From assembly GCF_001441615.1 (NCBI RefSeq), contig NZ_LAXJ01000023.1:58101-122100 (forward strand): a stretch of 64,000 bases of DNA. The letters run 5' to 3'. The notes under the pieces are model-generated. The model worked only from the letters and a program-made list of their open reading frames with translations. It was not told the DNA's origin and made no database searches. Below, piece after piece: positions 18,635 through 27,817 of this stretch; within the stretch, counting starts at the first letter, position 1; every line of letters begins with the position of its first letter. The translations under genes were made by a program, and so were the position numbers. The stretch comes from Roseovarius atlanticus (GTDB lineage: Bacteria; Pseudomonadota; Alphaproteobacteria; Rhodobacterales; Rhodobacteraceae).

Positions 18635-19389
18635 GCGATTATTCCATTCAGGAACTTCAGGCGGTTCTGTTGTCGCGTGAACTGAAGAACGGCGAACTGG
18701 GCGCCGCTGGCGCTGCGGCGGCGATCCCGATGGCGGCGATATTGTTGGCACGGCTAACTCACGCGCCCGACCTACAAATCGCGGGGGAAATGTTCGTCAA
18801 CCCGAACCCCACGCAACTCTGGCCGTCGATGTTGGATGACCGGGCCTTGGGCGCCTGCGAAGCGGCCGAGACATTTCTGGAGCTTTTTGGGCATTCCCAT
18901 CGCGGTCTGGACTTCTTCTTTCACAACGGTTTGCAGATTGATGCTCACGGCAATATCAATCTTCACCACATCGGGGGCACGCTTCACGAGCCGAAAATGC
19001 GCGGGCCTGGTGCCGCGAATATTTCATATGCGGGGCAGTCAAAGCGGTTCTATATCTGCCCGACGGTTCACTCCCGCCGGAATTTCGTGGAACGCGTGGA
19101 TTTCATCACATCGCCTGGGTATCTAGATGGCCCCGAAAGTTTCGCCGCAGCTGGAATGAATGGTGGTCCGCATCTCTGTGTCTCACCATTGGCTGTTCTG
19201 GATTTTGATCCTGATACACTGCGCATGCGAATCCATTCGGTTCATCCCCACAGCTCGGTTGAAGAAGTGGTTGAAAATACGGGTTTTGAACTCGGTGCAA
19301 ACCGGAATGTCCACATGTCCAAACCGCCGACGCGAGATGAACTTCGCTTGTTGCGAGAAATAGTCGATCCCCGCGGATATCTTCGCTGA
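18631..19389 (+). CDS. CoA-transferase, beta subunit (family I)
   Basis: A 252-residue beta subunit. The segment DLQIAGEMFVNPNPTQLWPS places a Glu (residue 53) where family I enzymes carry the catalytic glutamate that forms the CoA thioester; this assignment is by position only. DFFFHNGLQIDAHGNINLHHIGG near 95 and GGPHLCVSPLAVLDFDPDTL near 180 are typical of the subunit. The start overlaps the alpha stop. A 50-bp gap separates it from the SDR fragment, which likely belonged to the same operon before truncation. Confidence 0.85.
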   Translation: MSDYSIQELQAVLLSRELKNGELGAAGAAAAIPMAAILLARLTHAPDLQIAGEMFVNPNPTQLWPSMLDDRALGACEAAETFLELFGHSHRGLDFFFHNGLQIDAHGNINLHHIGGTLHEPKMRGPGAANISYAGQSKRFYICPTVHSRRNFVERVDFITSPGYLDGPESFAAAGMNGGPHLCVSPLAVLDFDPDTLRMRIHSVHPHSSVEEVVENTGFELGANRNVHMSKPPTRDELRLLREIVDPRGYLR

Positions 19390-19439
19390 ATTTTCCGAAT
19401 TTTTGGCTTTTTAACAAAGCTCAAGCAAAGAGGCCATCT

Positions 19440-19820
19440 ATGCTCGCAAAAGGTACATTTGATCGGAAACGCGTCTTCATAACGGGTGCCGGAACAGGGA
19501 TTGGTCGTGATTTTGCCCTGCGGGTGGCGGAACTCGGCGGCACCCCAATCCTTGCCGGACGTCGCGAGGAACTTTTGCAAAAGGTCGCGGATGAAATCGC
19601 TGAAGCCGGTGGTCGTGCCGTGGTTTGTCCAATGGACATCCGAGATCCCGACCTAGTGTCCAGACAAATGGACAACGTGATTGCCAAAGAAGGCGGCATT
19701 GACGTGCTGATCAACAACGCTGCGGGCAATTTCTTGGCCCGCGCCGAGGATATTTCGCCGAACGGCTGGAATACGATTGTGAACATCGTGCTCAATGGCA
19801 CGGCTTACTGCACGCTCAAG
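19440..19820 (+). pseudogene. SDR oxidoreductase, N-terminal fragment (2,4-dienoyl-CoA reductase-like)
   Basis: The first about 125 residues of a short-chain dehydrogenase/reductase: cofactor loop VFITGAGTGIGRDFALR, ILAGRREELLQKVADEI, DIRDP and the NNAAGNFLARAEDISPNGWN segment usual in dienoyl-CoA/enoyl-CoA reductase SDRs. Similarity ends after NIVLNGTAYCTLK at about 19820. The remaining 22 codons of the frame (to 19888) belong to unrelated sequence, and the catalytic Ser/Tyr/Lys half is missing. The gene was cut by whatever joined the next segment; no IS end is visible at the break. It follows the CoA-transferase genes and would have been the last gene of that operon. Confidence 0.8.
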
Positions 19821-19833
19821 GCTGGCAATCCCG

Positions 19834-20205
19834 ATGGCGGTCGTCGTCAGTTCCGGCGACAAGGTCGCATATGCGTTCTTGTCTGAAAGCTTCAAAAAGC
19901 TCGATAAGCTCACATTCCTCAAAAAGGGTACTCCGCTGCCACGAACCCATACCCTGCGGTTCAACGCTGATACGCAAAACATCCGGTCCGCGCGCTCGAT
20001 ATGTGGTCAGACCAGTCTTGCTGAATGGTTCTCTTGCGGGCGACGGCTTGCGTTGGATGAAGAAGTCATCGGTCTCGGCGCTTACGGCTTCACCCTTACC
20101 GTCCTTTCCAGCGAAGAACTTGCCGACGACCCTGATGACGAAGCCTACGAAGAAGAAGCCTCATTGATTGAGAGCTGGACCCCCAAGTTCGCTCGAGGGC
20201 GGTAG
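19834..20205 (+). CDS. Hypothetical protein of unknown family
   Basis: A 123-residue open frame (ATG at 19834) starting MAVVVSSGDKVAYAFLSESF, in a different frame from the SDR fragment that it abuts. The middle is mixed-charge (FKKLDKLTFLKKGTPLPRTHTLRF). The C terminus is strongly acidic (SSEELADDPDDEAYEEEASL) and ends PKFARGR. I do not recognise it. Composition and codon use look like real coding sequence, but the true start may have been lost at the junction near 19820, in which case this too is a fragment. Confidence 0.45.
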   Translation: MAVVVSSGDKVAYAFLSESFKKLDKLTFLKKGTPLPRTHTLRFNADTQNIRSARSICGQTSLAEWFSCGRRLALDEEVIGLGAYGFTLTVLSSEELADDPDDEAYEEEASLIESWTPKFARGR

Positions 20206-20239
20206 CGGCGCAAAGTCTACTCGAATAGCCCTTCTTGAT

Positions 20240-20434
20240 CTATGCCGAGTAGAAGTTGTCCTCATCAAAAGGGCATTCCTCCCGAAGCATGACCGCTCCG
20301 CGTTTCACCGAATTTTTTTCGGTGCCGAACACCTCCACGGAGTGCCGACACCGGGTACAGGTAATGATGAGCCCAGGAACCGCGCCATAGTCACCATCCA
20401 GTTCCTCTTCTGAGACATCGATTTTCACGCGCAT
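20240..20434 (-). CDS. Small conserved-looking Cys-containing protein
   Basis: A 64-residue protein with ITCTRCRHSVEVFGTE followed by MLREECPFDEDNFYSA. The CxxC plus a later Cys suggests a metal-binding knuckle. The N terminus MRVKIDVSEEELDGDYGAVPG reads like a genuine protein start. I recall similar small unannotated proteins in alphaproteobacteria on accessory DNA, but cannot name a family. No operon partner is visible. Confidence 0.5.
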   Translation of the reverse strand: MRVKIDVSEEELDGDYGAVPGLIITCTRCRHSVEVFGTEKNSVKRGAVMLREECPFDEDNFYSA

Positions 20435-20589
20435 GTGCCGACCCTATTACGATTCACGCCGGGAGAATGGGATCACCGACCCTCCTGCAGGTGATCGACC
20501 GCGCGCGAGAGGACGCGCTTCGGCTCGACCGCGGCTACCTTGCGGCTTTTCGGCGCCTGATTGACCGGGACCGCACGCAACCGGTCCGT

Positions 20590-20781
20590 GCCGTGGATAT
20601 CATGAGCGTCGCCGGCACCCGGGCGGTACCAACGACTCCGGTTGGGGTACTTCTGCCGATGATAGCTGATGGTGACGTCGATGCGGCGCCAGTCCTTGAA
20701 AAGGGCTGGATCGTCGGCATCGTCACGAGGACGGACCTGATCGCCGCCCTCGCACGATCCGGCCTGCGGGCGAAGGGCTGA
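20590..20781 (+). pseudogene. CBS-domain fragment (C terminus of an HPP/CBS protein)
   Basis: The last about 65 residues read as the end of a CBS domain: VRAVDIMSVAGTRAVPTTPVG, a degraded middle, and GWIVGIVTRTDLIAALARSGL. The upstream part of the frame (20467-20589, RAREDALRLDRGYLAAFRRL) does not look like a CBS or HPP membrane domain. It is therefore a remnant of a larger CBS-domain or HPP-family membrane protein. It is convergent with panC. Confidence 0.5.
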
Positions 20782-20797
20782 GAGGCGGCGGTTTGGC

Positions 20798-21685
20798 TCA
20801 GGCCGGTGCAAGCGTTTGGTTTTCCGAAATTCCGACGTCCGTGAGGCCCGCAACGGAGACATTGTCGATCAGGCGCACTCCGTCGATCCAGGCCGCCAGG
20901 AAGAGGCGGCTGGCGCGGTCTGCCCTGGTCATCAGCTGCAGGTCGGGATCGCTGCGCAGTTCGAGGTAATCGACGGTGTCGAACCCGGCAGAGAGCAGGG
21001 CCTCCCTGGCCTCGTAGAGGATCTGCGTGACGTGTCCGCCCCGGGCGATGGCACGCGCAGCGTCTTCAAGAACCTGGGCGATCACCGGCGCCGTTTCGCG
21101 CGGCCCCGCGGTGAGCCGGAGGTTGCGCGAGGACATGGCGAGGCCGTCTTCCTCGCGGATGGTGGGGCAGCCGACAATCTGGGTTTTCAGGTCCAGATCC
21201 TTGGCCAGTCGGATCACCACCTGGAGCTGCTGGTAATCCTTTTCACCGAAATACGCCCGGTCGGCGTCGCACTGCAGGAAAAGCTTGGTCACCACTGTGG
21301 CCACCCCGTCGAAATGCCCCGGCCGTGCTCCGCCGCACAGCCCTTCGCTGACACCGGTCACCGAAATCGTCGTGGCGAAGCCCTCGGGGTACATCTGGCT
21401 GCCGTCGGGCACATAGAGGACGTCCACGCCATAAGGCGTCAGCTTTTCGGCATCGCTATGTTCGGTCCGGGGATATTTTGCCAGATCCTCGGGGTTGTTG
21501 AACTGCTTGGGGTTCACGAACAGCGTCACGATCACCCGGTCATTGTCGGCGCAGGCGCGTTCCACCAGGCTGAGGTGGCCAGCATGCAGCGCACCCATGG
21601 TCGGCACGACGCCGATGCTTTCACCGGCGCGGCGCCAGCTGTCGGTCAGGTTGCGCAGTTCGGCCTTGGTGCGGATGATCTTCAT
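20798..21685 (-). CDS. panC: Pantoate--beta-alanine ligase PanC
   Basis: A 295-residue pantothenate synthetase. The HIGH-type signature [17 protein letters not shown] lies near residue 29, followed by [34 protein letters not shown] near 150, and the KMSKS-like [11 protein letters not shown] near 180. It condenses pantoate with beta-alanine using ATP, the last step of pantothenate synthesis. Its ATG overlaps the panB stop (ATGA), the usual panB-panC coupling. It is apparently intact and unrelated to the catabolic genes. Confidence 0.96.
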   Translation of the reverse strand: MKIIRTKAELRNLTDSWRRAGESIGVVPTMGALHAGHLSLVERACADNDRVIVTLFVNPKQFNNPEDLAKYPRTEHSDAEKLTPYGVDVLYVPDGSQMYPEGFATTISVTGVSEGLCGGARPGHFDGVATVVTKLFLQCDADRAYFGEKDYQQLQVVIRLAKDLDLKTQIVGCPTIREEDGLAMSSRNLRLTAGPRETAPVIAQVLEDAARAIARGGHVTQILYEAREALLSAGFDTVDYLELRSDPDLQLMTRADRASRLFLAAWIDGVRLIDNVSVAGLTDVGISENQTLAPA

Positions 21686-22509
21686 GTGCTTGGTTCCTCC
21701 TGGGAAAAGACATGTTCGGCGGCGGGGAAGCTGCGGGTGCGGACCTCTTCGGCATAGGTGCCGATGGCGGTGCGCGCGTCGCTGGCCAGATCGCCATAGC
21801 GTTTGACGAACTTCGGTTTGAAGGCGTCGAACAGCCCCAGCATGTCGTCGATCACCAAGATCTGCCCGTCACAGCGCACTGATGCCCCGATGCCGACCGT
21901 GGGGATGTCGATGTCCGCAGTGATCTGATCGGCCAGCGCAGCGGGCATCTTCTCCAGCACGACCGCGAAAGCCCCGGCGCGGGTCACCGCGCGGGCGTCC
22001 TGCGCGATCCGGTCCGCATCCGCGCCGCGCCCCTGCACCCTGTAACCGCCAAGCGCGTTCACCGCCTGGGGCGTCAGCCCGATATGGGCCATGACGGGTA
22101 TGCCACGATCGACGATGAAGCGGATCGTCTCTTCCATATGTGCCCCGCCTTCCAGCTTGACCGCGCCGGCCCCGGTTTCAGCCATCAGTCTGGCCGCGCT
22201 GCGGAAGGCCTGCGCCGGGCTTTCCTCGTAGCTACCGAAGGGCATGTCGACGACCATCAGCGCGCGGCTCAGTCCGCGGGCGACGGCGCGACCGTGCATG
22301 ACCATCATCTCCATCGTGACATCAAGGGTCGAGGGCAACCCGTGCAACACCATGCCGACACTGTCGCCGACAAGGACCAGATCGCATTCCGGATCCGCCA
22401 GCTGTGCCACGGGGGTCGTATAGGCCGTCAGGCAGACCAGCGGATCGGCACCCTTGCGCGCGCGGATGTCCGACGCGGTGAGGCTGCGTTGCGGGGCGGA
22501 TTGGCTCAT
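21682..22509 (-). CDS. panB: 3-methyl-2-oxobutanoate hydroxymethyltransferase PanB
   Basis: A 275-residue ketopantoate hydroxymethyltransferase. Seen: [40 protein letters not shown] (metal-binding Asp), [31 protein letters not shown] and [12 protein letters not shown]. It converts 2-oxoisovalerate and methylene-THF to ketopantoate. Start taken at ATG 22509 ([14 protein letters not shown]) after GGAGGAT; the longer frame to 22566 adds 19 non-conserved residues. Followed without gap by panC. Confidence 0.95.
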   Translation of the reverse strand: MSQSAPQRSLTASDIRARKGADPLVCLTAYTTPVAQLADPECDLVLVGDSVGMVLHGLPSTLDVTMEMMVMHGRAVARGLSRALMVVDMPFGSYEESPAQAFRSAARLMAETGAGAVKLEGGAHMEETIRFIVDRGIPVMAHIGLTPQAVNALGGYRVQGRGADADRIAQDARAVTRAGAFAVVLEKMPAALADQITADIDIPTVGIGASVRCDGQILVIDDMLGLFDAFKPKFVKRYGDLASDARTAIGTYAEEVRTRSFPAAEHVFSQEEPST

Positions 22510-22634
22510 GTCGATCCTCCAGAGACAGGCTTGCGAGGGGATACCCGCTTGGGCGTCTTTTCGCAAGTGCAGCGTAATATTATTGCGTTTTAATATGCAA
22601 AAAATGGCGTATCCGTGCGCGAGGGATTGCTGAT

Positions 22635-23245
22635 TCAGAAGTCCAGCCCGAGGTCCAGAACTCGCGCCGAATGAGTCAGCGCCCCGGACGAAATATAGCC
22701 GACGCCCGTCGCCGCGACTTCGGCAATGTGGTCCAGTTTCATGTTGCCCGAAGCCTCGAGCACCACGCGTCCGGCGGTCATTTCCACCGCTTTCACAAGG
22801 GATTGCGTGTCCATATTGTCCAGCAGCACAACATCCGCCCCACCTTCGTCCAGAACCTCGGACAGCTGATCCAGCCGGTCGACCTCGATCTCGCAGCGGA
22901 TTAAGTGAGAGGCCCGCTCTTTGACCGATTGCAGCACTGGACGGATGCCTCCGGCGGCTGCGATGTGGTTGTCCTTGATCAGGATTGCGTCCGACAGGCC
23001 GAAGCGGTGGTTGAACCCGCCGCCATGCAGCACGGCCTGCTTTTCGACGATCCGAAGCCCTGGCGTGGTCTTGCGGGTGCAGGTCACGCGGGTGTCAGTA
23101 CCTCGCGTTTCCGAGACGAAAGCGGCGGTCAGCGTGGCGATGCCGGACATGCGCCCGGCAAAGTTCAGCGCGACCCGTTCGCCTGACAGGATCGACGTCG
23201 CGTCGCCGGTAATCTCCATCAGCAGATCGCCCGGCGCTACCACAT
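22635..23245 (-). pseudogene. nadC: Nicotinate-nucleotide pyrophosphorylase NadC, 5'-truncated
   Basis: The C-terminal about 203 residues of quinolinate phosphoribosyltransferase: [60 protein letters not shown] and the end barrel [31 protein letters not shown]. Family members are about 280 residues; roughly the first 80 are missing. The break coincides with GGGGTCACTGC at 23246, which looks like a Tn3-family terminus. The N-terminal half is not found elsewhere in the window. The remaining frame has an in-frame Met near the break but lacks part of the substrate-binding half, so it is probably inactive. Confidence 0.85.
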
Positions 23246-23311
23246 GGGGTCACTGCATAAAAGTGACATTATTGTCCGGTTCGCGCGAACTTTAGGGGAA
23301 CATCTACGTTC

Positions 23312-23872
23312 TCAGTCGGATTTCTGGTCTCTGAGGGCGTTATAGAGGCTGGTTTTGCTGATTTTGAGGCGCGCGGCGGCTTCTCGTACGGTCAATCCGT
23401 CACTGATATAGGCTCTTGCCTGCTCCAGTTTTTTGGATGTGACGACAGGTTTACGCCCTCCTTTTCGACCGCGCGTTGCGGCGGCTTTTAGACCGGCCTG
23501 TGTGCGCTCGATGATGAGGTCGCGCTCAAACTGCGCAAGCGCGCCGAACAGATGGAACACCAAAGTGCCGCCGGTGGTGGTCGTATCCACGCCTTCGGTC
23601 AGGGATCTGAAGCCAATGCCGCGGTTTCCGAGATCGGCCACTGTCTCCACCAGGTGCGTCATGGACCGGCCAAGGCGGTCGAGTTTCCAGACTACAAGCG
23701 CGTCGTCCCTGCGCAGAAAGGCCAAGGCATCATTCAAGCCCGGACGTTCGGCTTTGGCGCCGGAGATGACATCCTCAAATACGGTTTCGCAGCCCGCGGC
23801 TTTGAGCGCATCAACCTGTGTTTCCAACTTTTGTTCAGTGGTCGAGACCCGCGCATATCCAATCAGCGCCAT
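23312..23872 (-). CDS. tnpR: Tn3-type resolvase/invertase TnpR
   Basis: A 186-residue small serine recombinase. The catalytic Ser lies in IGYARVSTTEQKLETQ (Ser at about residue 10). DALVVWKLDRLGRSMTHLVETV and LFGALAQFERDLIIERTQAGL form the catalytic-domain end and E helix. A C-terminal helix-turn-helix (GLTVREAAARLKISKTSLYNAL) completes the protein. Full length for the family. Divergent from tnpA, with the candidate res site between. Confidence 0.94.
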   Translation of the reverse strand: MALIGYARVSTTEQKLETQVDALKAAGCETVFEDVISGAKAERPGLNDALAFLRRDDALVVWKLDRLGRSMTHLVETVADLGNRGIGFRSLTEGVDTTTTGGTLVFHLFGALAQFERDLIIERTQAGLKAAATRGRKGGRKPVVTSKKLEQARAYISDGLTVREAAARLKISKTSLYNALRDQKSD

Positions 23873-23882
23873 GAAGATAGCC

Positions 23883-23923
23883 TTGTCCGTTTTCCTGTCC
23901 TTAAATCAACTTGTCCGTTTTCC
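23883..23923. repeat. Direct repeats in the tnpR-tnpA gap, candidate res subsites
   Basis: TTGTCCGTTTTCC occurs at 23883-23895 and again at 23911-23923, spaced 28 bp, inside the 134-bp gap between divergent tnpR and tnpA. Resolvase binding sites in Tn3 elements lie in exactly this position. The palindromic crossover core was not resolved by eye. Confidence 0.4.
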
Positions 23924-24006
23924 CGTTGTCAAGCCATATTGACGGACGGAGTAGGAGATTCCGCCAAACGAGCGTTTCACGGACATGCATGTGAGAAGGG
24001 TATTTC

Positions 24007-25320
24007 ATGGCACGGCGACAAATATTGACGGCAAGTTTCTGGTCTCGGCTGATGGCGCCGCCCTCGGAGGATCGGGAAGTTGCGATGCATTGCACGCTCA
24101 CCCCAGATGAGATCGAGGCTGTCGCCAGAAAGCGAACCGCTGCGACGCGTTTGGGCTACGCCGTGTCATTGGCTTACCTGCGTCATCCCGGGCGGGTTCG
24201 CGAGGTTGGAGAGCAGCCCAACGACGTTATGCTGGCTTTCCTTGCAGATCAGGTTGATGCCAGCGTCTCCGATCTCGCGGTCTATGATCGACGCCCGCAG
24301 ACGCGACGCGAACATATCGGGCAAATCATGGGTCGGTTCGGATATCAGGCCTTCTCAGGATCCCTTGTGCGGGAGCTTGTTCATTGGCTGACACCATCTG
24401 CCGGAGAAGACCCGCGACCCGAGCCTTTGGCGATCTCGTTGACTGAAGAACTGAGGCGCCGGCGTATCCTGGTCCCGGCCCGCCGGACCGTTGAACTGAT
24501 TGACAGGCACGCAATCCAACGCGCGGAAAATGTCAGGATTTCTGCTCTGATCCAGGACTTGCATCCGGACCACCACAATGCTCTGCGCGCTTTGATTGCG
24601 CCCCCTGAATCGGGCGAGGTGTCGACGCTGAGTTGGTTGAAGGCGGCACCCAAATCAGCCTCGGCCAAATCCATCAAGGCTGTTCTGGATCGCCTGATGG
24701 TGGTTCGAGCGATCGGCCTGCCCGCCAGTTTGCGTCAGAACATCTCGACATCGGCACTCGACAGTCTGGCCGGTGAAGGCTTGCGGATCACGGTGCAAAA
24801 CCTGCGCCGTATGGCCGTGCCACGGTTGTGGGCGGTTTTGTCCGCCGCCTGCTTGCGGCTTGAAGAGCAACTCACCGATCTTGCACTGGATATGTTCGAC
24901 AAATTGCTGGGGCGCAGCTTTCGAAAGGCGGAACAACAAAGCTCTGACAAGGCGTCCACACTCTTGATAAATATCATCCGTCCCTTGCAGTCTCTCAAAG
25001 CCTTCTGCCGTGAGGCACTGACGGCCCGCCTGCAAACCGGTCATCTCAACGGGATGCTGGACACGGCCAATTGGGGGGAGATCGAGAGTGCGACATCCGC
25101 AATTGAAACCGCCCTAGGAGACGGAAAGCCCGACAAATACTCCGAACTCATCGGAAAGTATCAGACGGCCCGTCAGTTTGCGCCCCTGATAATAAAGTGC
25201 TTCGACTTCAAAGGCGCGGCCAGCGCTGCCAGCCTTCTTCGTGCGGTGGATGTTTTGCGCATCATGTACAACACGAACAAGCGTAAGCGCCTCGGCGATC
25301 CCCTACGCGGCGCGGCTTGA
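24007..25320 (+). pseudogene. Tn3-family transposase TnpA, N-terminal part only
   Basis: About the first 425 residues of a Tn3 transposase (normally close to 1000). The N-terminal DUF4158-type DNA-binding region (LTPDEIEAVARKRTAATRLGYAVSLAYLRHPGR, FGYQAFSGSLVRELVHWL) and the following helical region are clean. After RIMYNTNKRK the frame enters IS66 terminal DNA at 25283 and ends 12 codons later. The DDE catalytic core is lacking entirely, so it is non-functional. Confidence 0.88.
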
Positions 25321-25522
25321 CGCGGCCGCGAAGTTCCAGAGCATGAGATCGTCGATGCGGCTTCTGGGATGACCGTCAAGCAACGCGCGCAGCGTGTCGG
25401 AGAGGTAGCTGACCGGATCGACGTCGCACATCTTGCAGTTCGCGATCAGGCTTGCGAGCAATGCCCAGTTCTCTGCACCGACCTCGTGCCCGGCGAAGAG
25501 GGCGTTTTTCCGGGTCAGAGTC
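25303..25522 (-). pseudogene. IS66 TnpC, C-terminal piece
   Basis: Reads LTRKNALFAGHEVGAENWAL, then LIANCKMCDVDPVSYLSDTL and GHPRSRIDDLMLWNF, the conserved C-terminal domain of IS66 TnpC, ending at TAG (25303-25305). It has no start of its own. It supplies exactly the domain that is missing from the TnpC reading frame at 30571-31909 (which breaks after NPVENQIR). The two pieces were therefore one gene before the recombinase cassette inserted. Confidence 0.85.
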
Positions 25523-25526
25523 AGTT

Positions 25527-25850
25527 CCCGTTCATTCTGCCCATGTCGGGCAGGTTTATCGTGTCCATTATCGATGGCATGCCTATTTTGGCGCTGATGT
25601 AAGAGTTTTCCAGACCTTCATTCGCGGTGATGGCCAACACGTAGGTCTCGAGCGCGATCCAGGTATCGCGATCCTTGCACCCGCCTGGATTCTGGATGCT
25701 TCTGTATGTCAGGGTTTCGATCTTGGCGAACCAGTGGTGTCCACTGAGGCGCTTTTCGATCTTTATTCGGTTCTCCAGCACCTCGGTTTCCGGCGAGGGT
25801 TCAAGGGTGACGACTCACCCATGGAGGCCCCGAATGACGTATCACAGATC
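25527..25850 (+). CDS. Possible DUF5372-like accessory protein of the recombinase cassette (partial)
   Basis: In the frame ending at 25988, the stretch RVHYRWHAYFGADVRVFQTF, DPGIAILAPAWILDASVCQG and VSTEALFDLYSVLQHLGFRR resembles the small protein commonly encoded just upstream of such recombinases (a HxxHxxFG-type start, an IPxxW-like middle). A convincing start codon inside the cassette is absent; the frame runs in from IS66 DNA. It may be truncated or start at a non-ATG codon. Assignment tentative. Confidence 0.3.
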
Positions 25851-25992
25851 CCCGACACCAACCCAGTTGCCATTGCCGTTGGCACCGGCGCCCTTGCTGA
25901 CGGAACCAGAATACCGGTCGATCGTGACGGCACTGGCGCAAATGCTCCTCGCAGCAGCAAAATCCGATCCGGGAGGGCGCCCCGATGAATGA
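25834..25992 (+). CDS. Small ORF preceding the serine recombinase
   Basis: A 52-residue ORF (MTYHRSPTPTQLPLPLAPAP, then TEPEYRSIVTALAQMLLAAA) whose stop overlaps the recombinase start by 8 bp. The arrangement small ORF / recombinase with overlapping stop and start recurs with this recombinase type, which supports it as real. It is Pro-rich at the N terminus and has one amphipathic helix. Function unknown. Confidence 0.5.
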   Translation: MTYHRSPTPTQLPLPLAPAPLLTEPEYRSIVTALAQMLLAAAKSDPGGRPDE

Positions 25993-27589
25993 GATGACCC
26001 TCACGTTTCCGTCCGAACTGCTCAAGCGTCAGGCGGTCATTTATGTGCGTCAGTCGACGCAGAGCCAGGTCATGACAAACCTCGAGAGCCAACGCCGACA
26101 ATACGATCTTGTCGAGATGGCCCGCGGGTTTGGCTTTGCCGGGATTGATGTCATCGACGACGATCTTGGTGTATCGGCCAGCGGCTGCCAGGCTCGTCCT
26201 GGCTTCGAGCGGCTTGTCGCCATGCTGTGTTCGGGGTCAGTTGGCGCTGTATTCTGCCTGGAAGTGTCGCGCTTGGCCCGCAATGGGCGGGACTGGCATA
26301 ACATGCTAGAGCTTTGTGGCTTGGTAGATGCGCGTGTCGTTGACCATGACGGCGTCTATGACCCGCGCCATCCGAATGACCGGCTGCTTCTTGGTATGAA
26401 GGGCAGCATCAGCGAGTTCGAGCTTGGCGTCCTGCGCACGCGCATGGTTGAAGCGGCAAGGGCCAAAACGCGCCGAGGCGAACTGCGGTACACGCCACCG
26501 ATCGGCTACCTGTGGGATCGCGACGCCGGTGTGATGTTCGATCCCGATCTCCGCATCCAGGAGGTCATCCGTCAGATTTTCCACCGGTTTCGTGAGCTTG
26601 GAAGCGCCCGGCAGGTTCTTCTGGCCATGTCGAGCGAGGCCATTCACTTTCCTCGACCCTCCGATGGCATTCGACTGACAAGTTTCGAATGGCAGCCCAT
26701 TCGCTACCGCAACGTGATCAGCGTCTTGAAGAACATGTTTTATGCCGGGGTCTACGCCTATGGTAAGACCGGGCGGCAAGCAAAAATCCGGGACGGCCGT
26801 GCGCATGTCACCTACAAGAACCGCAAGTCCCCTGAAGATTGGGATGTTGTGATCAGGGATCACCATGTCGGCTATATCGATTGGGAGGAATATGAACGCA
26901 ATCAGGCGCAACTGGCCAAGAACGCTTTCGGACGTGCTGGCGGGGTCAAATCCGGTCGCGGCGGCGGTGCGCTTCTTGCCGGTCTCCTCTGCTGTGCGAG
27001 ATGCGGGCGGCGGTTGCATGTGGTCTATACAGGGCGCACGCCACGCCCCGTCTACCGCTGTGACAATCCAAACCTTCTTCTCGGACAGAAACGCTGCATC
27101 ACCTTCGGTGGGTTCCGCCCTGACAAGCTCATTGCAGACGCTGTTCTCGAGGCTGTCGCGCCATTTGCCATCGATGCTGCCATCGAGGCACGTGCAATGT
27201 TGAACCAAGCGGTCGAAGACAAGCGGTTGGTGCTCGAGATGGAGTTGCAGCAAGCCAGATACGAGGCGTCCTTGGCGGAACGACGCTATGCCGCATGTGA
27301 CCCTGATAACCGCCTTATCGCATCAGAACTGGAGAAACGGTGGGAAAAAGCCTTGGTACGCGTTCGCAGTTTTGAGCAGCGTCTCGATACAGATATTGCA
27401 GCAGTACCGAAGGTAGATGTCACGCGCCTTGAAGGGCTGGCGCAGGACCTTGAGACCGCCTGGACAGCTCCAGCAACATCCATGCGCGACAAGCAACGAT
27501 TGATCAGAACACTGATCGAAGACATCGCGGCGGATATCGATGACGATACAGGGGAAATCGTTCTGGTCGTTCATTGGAAAGGCGGCCGG

Positions 27590-27597
27590 CATACGGA
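27590..27597. repeat. 8-bp target-site duplication of the IS256 element
   Basis: CATACGGA at 27590-27597 and again at 30065-30072, directly outside the IS256 ends. Collapsing one copy rejoins the recombinase frame. Confidence 0.85.
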
Positions 27598-27817
27598 GGT
27601 CACGTCCGTCAAGGTGGTGTAAATTTGGTGGCCCGAGGTCATGATCAGGCGGCTTGTGTTGTTGTGCTGAGAATGGGGTCTGTCTCCTCTTCATCGATCT
27701 GTGCGAAGGCCTCGACCTGCATGTAGCGCTTCTGGGTCTGCCATTTGATGGCATGGACCACCTCTTCGACATCGTTGCGATGTAGGCTGGTCGGCGCAAT
27801 CAAATTAGGAGCCAGCC

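Larger units (their letters stand above)
23246..25282. mobile_element. Tn3-family transposon remnant (terminus, tnpR, res, 5' tnpA)
   Basis: Begins with GGGGTCACTGCATAAAAGTG at the break in nadC, a typical GGGGTC Tn3-family end. It continues with a resolvase on the minus strand, a 134-bp intergenic region with repeats (candidate res), and the N-terminal part of a Tn3 transposase on the plus strand. It stops at 25283, where the terminal sequence of an IS66 element starts. The far end of the transposon was not found; an unrelated or rearranged Tn3 tnpA fragment lies at 42749-43255. Confidence 0.75.
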
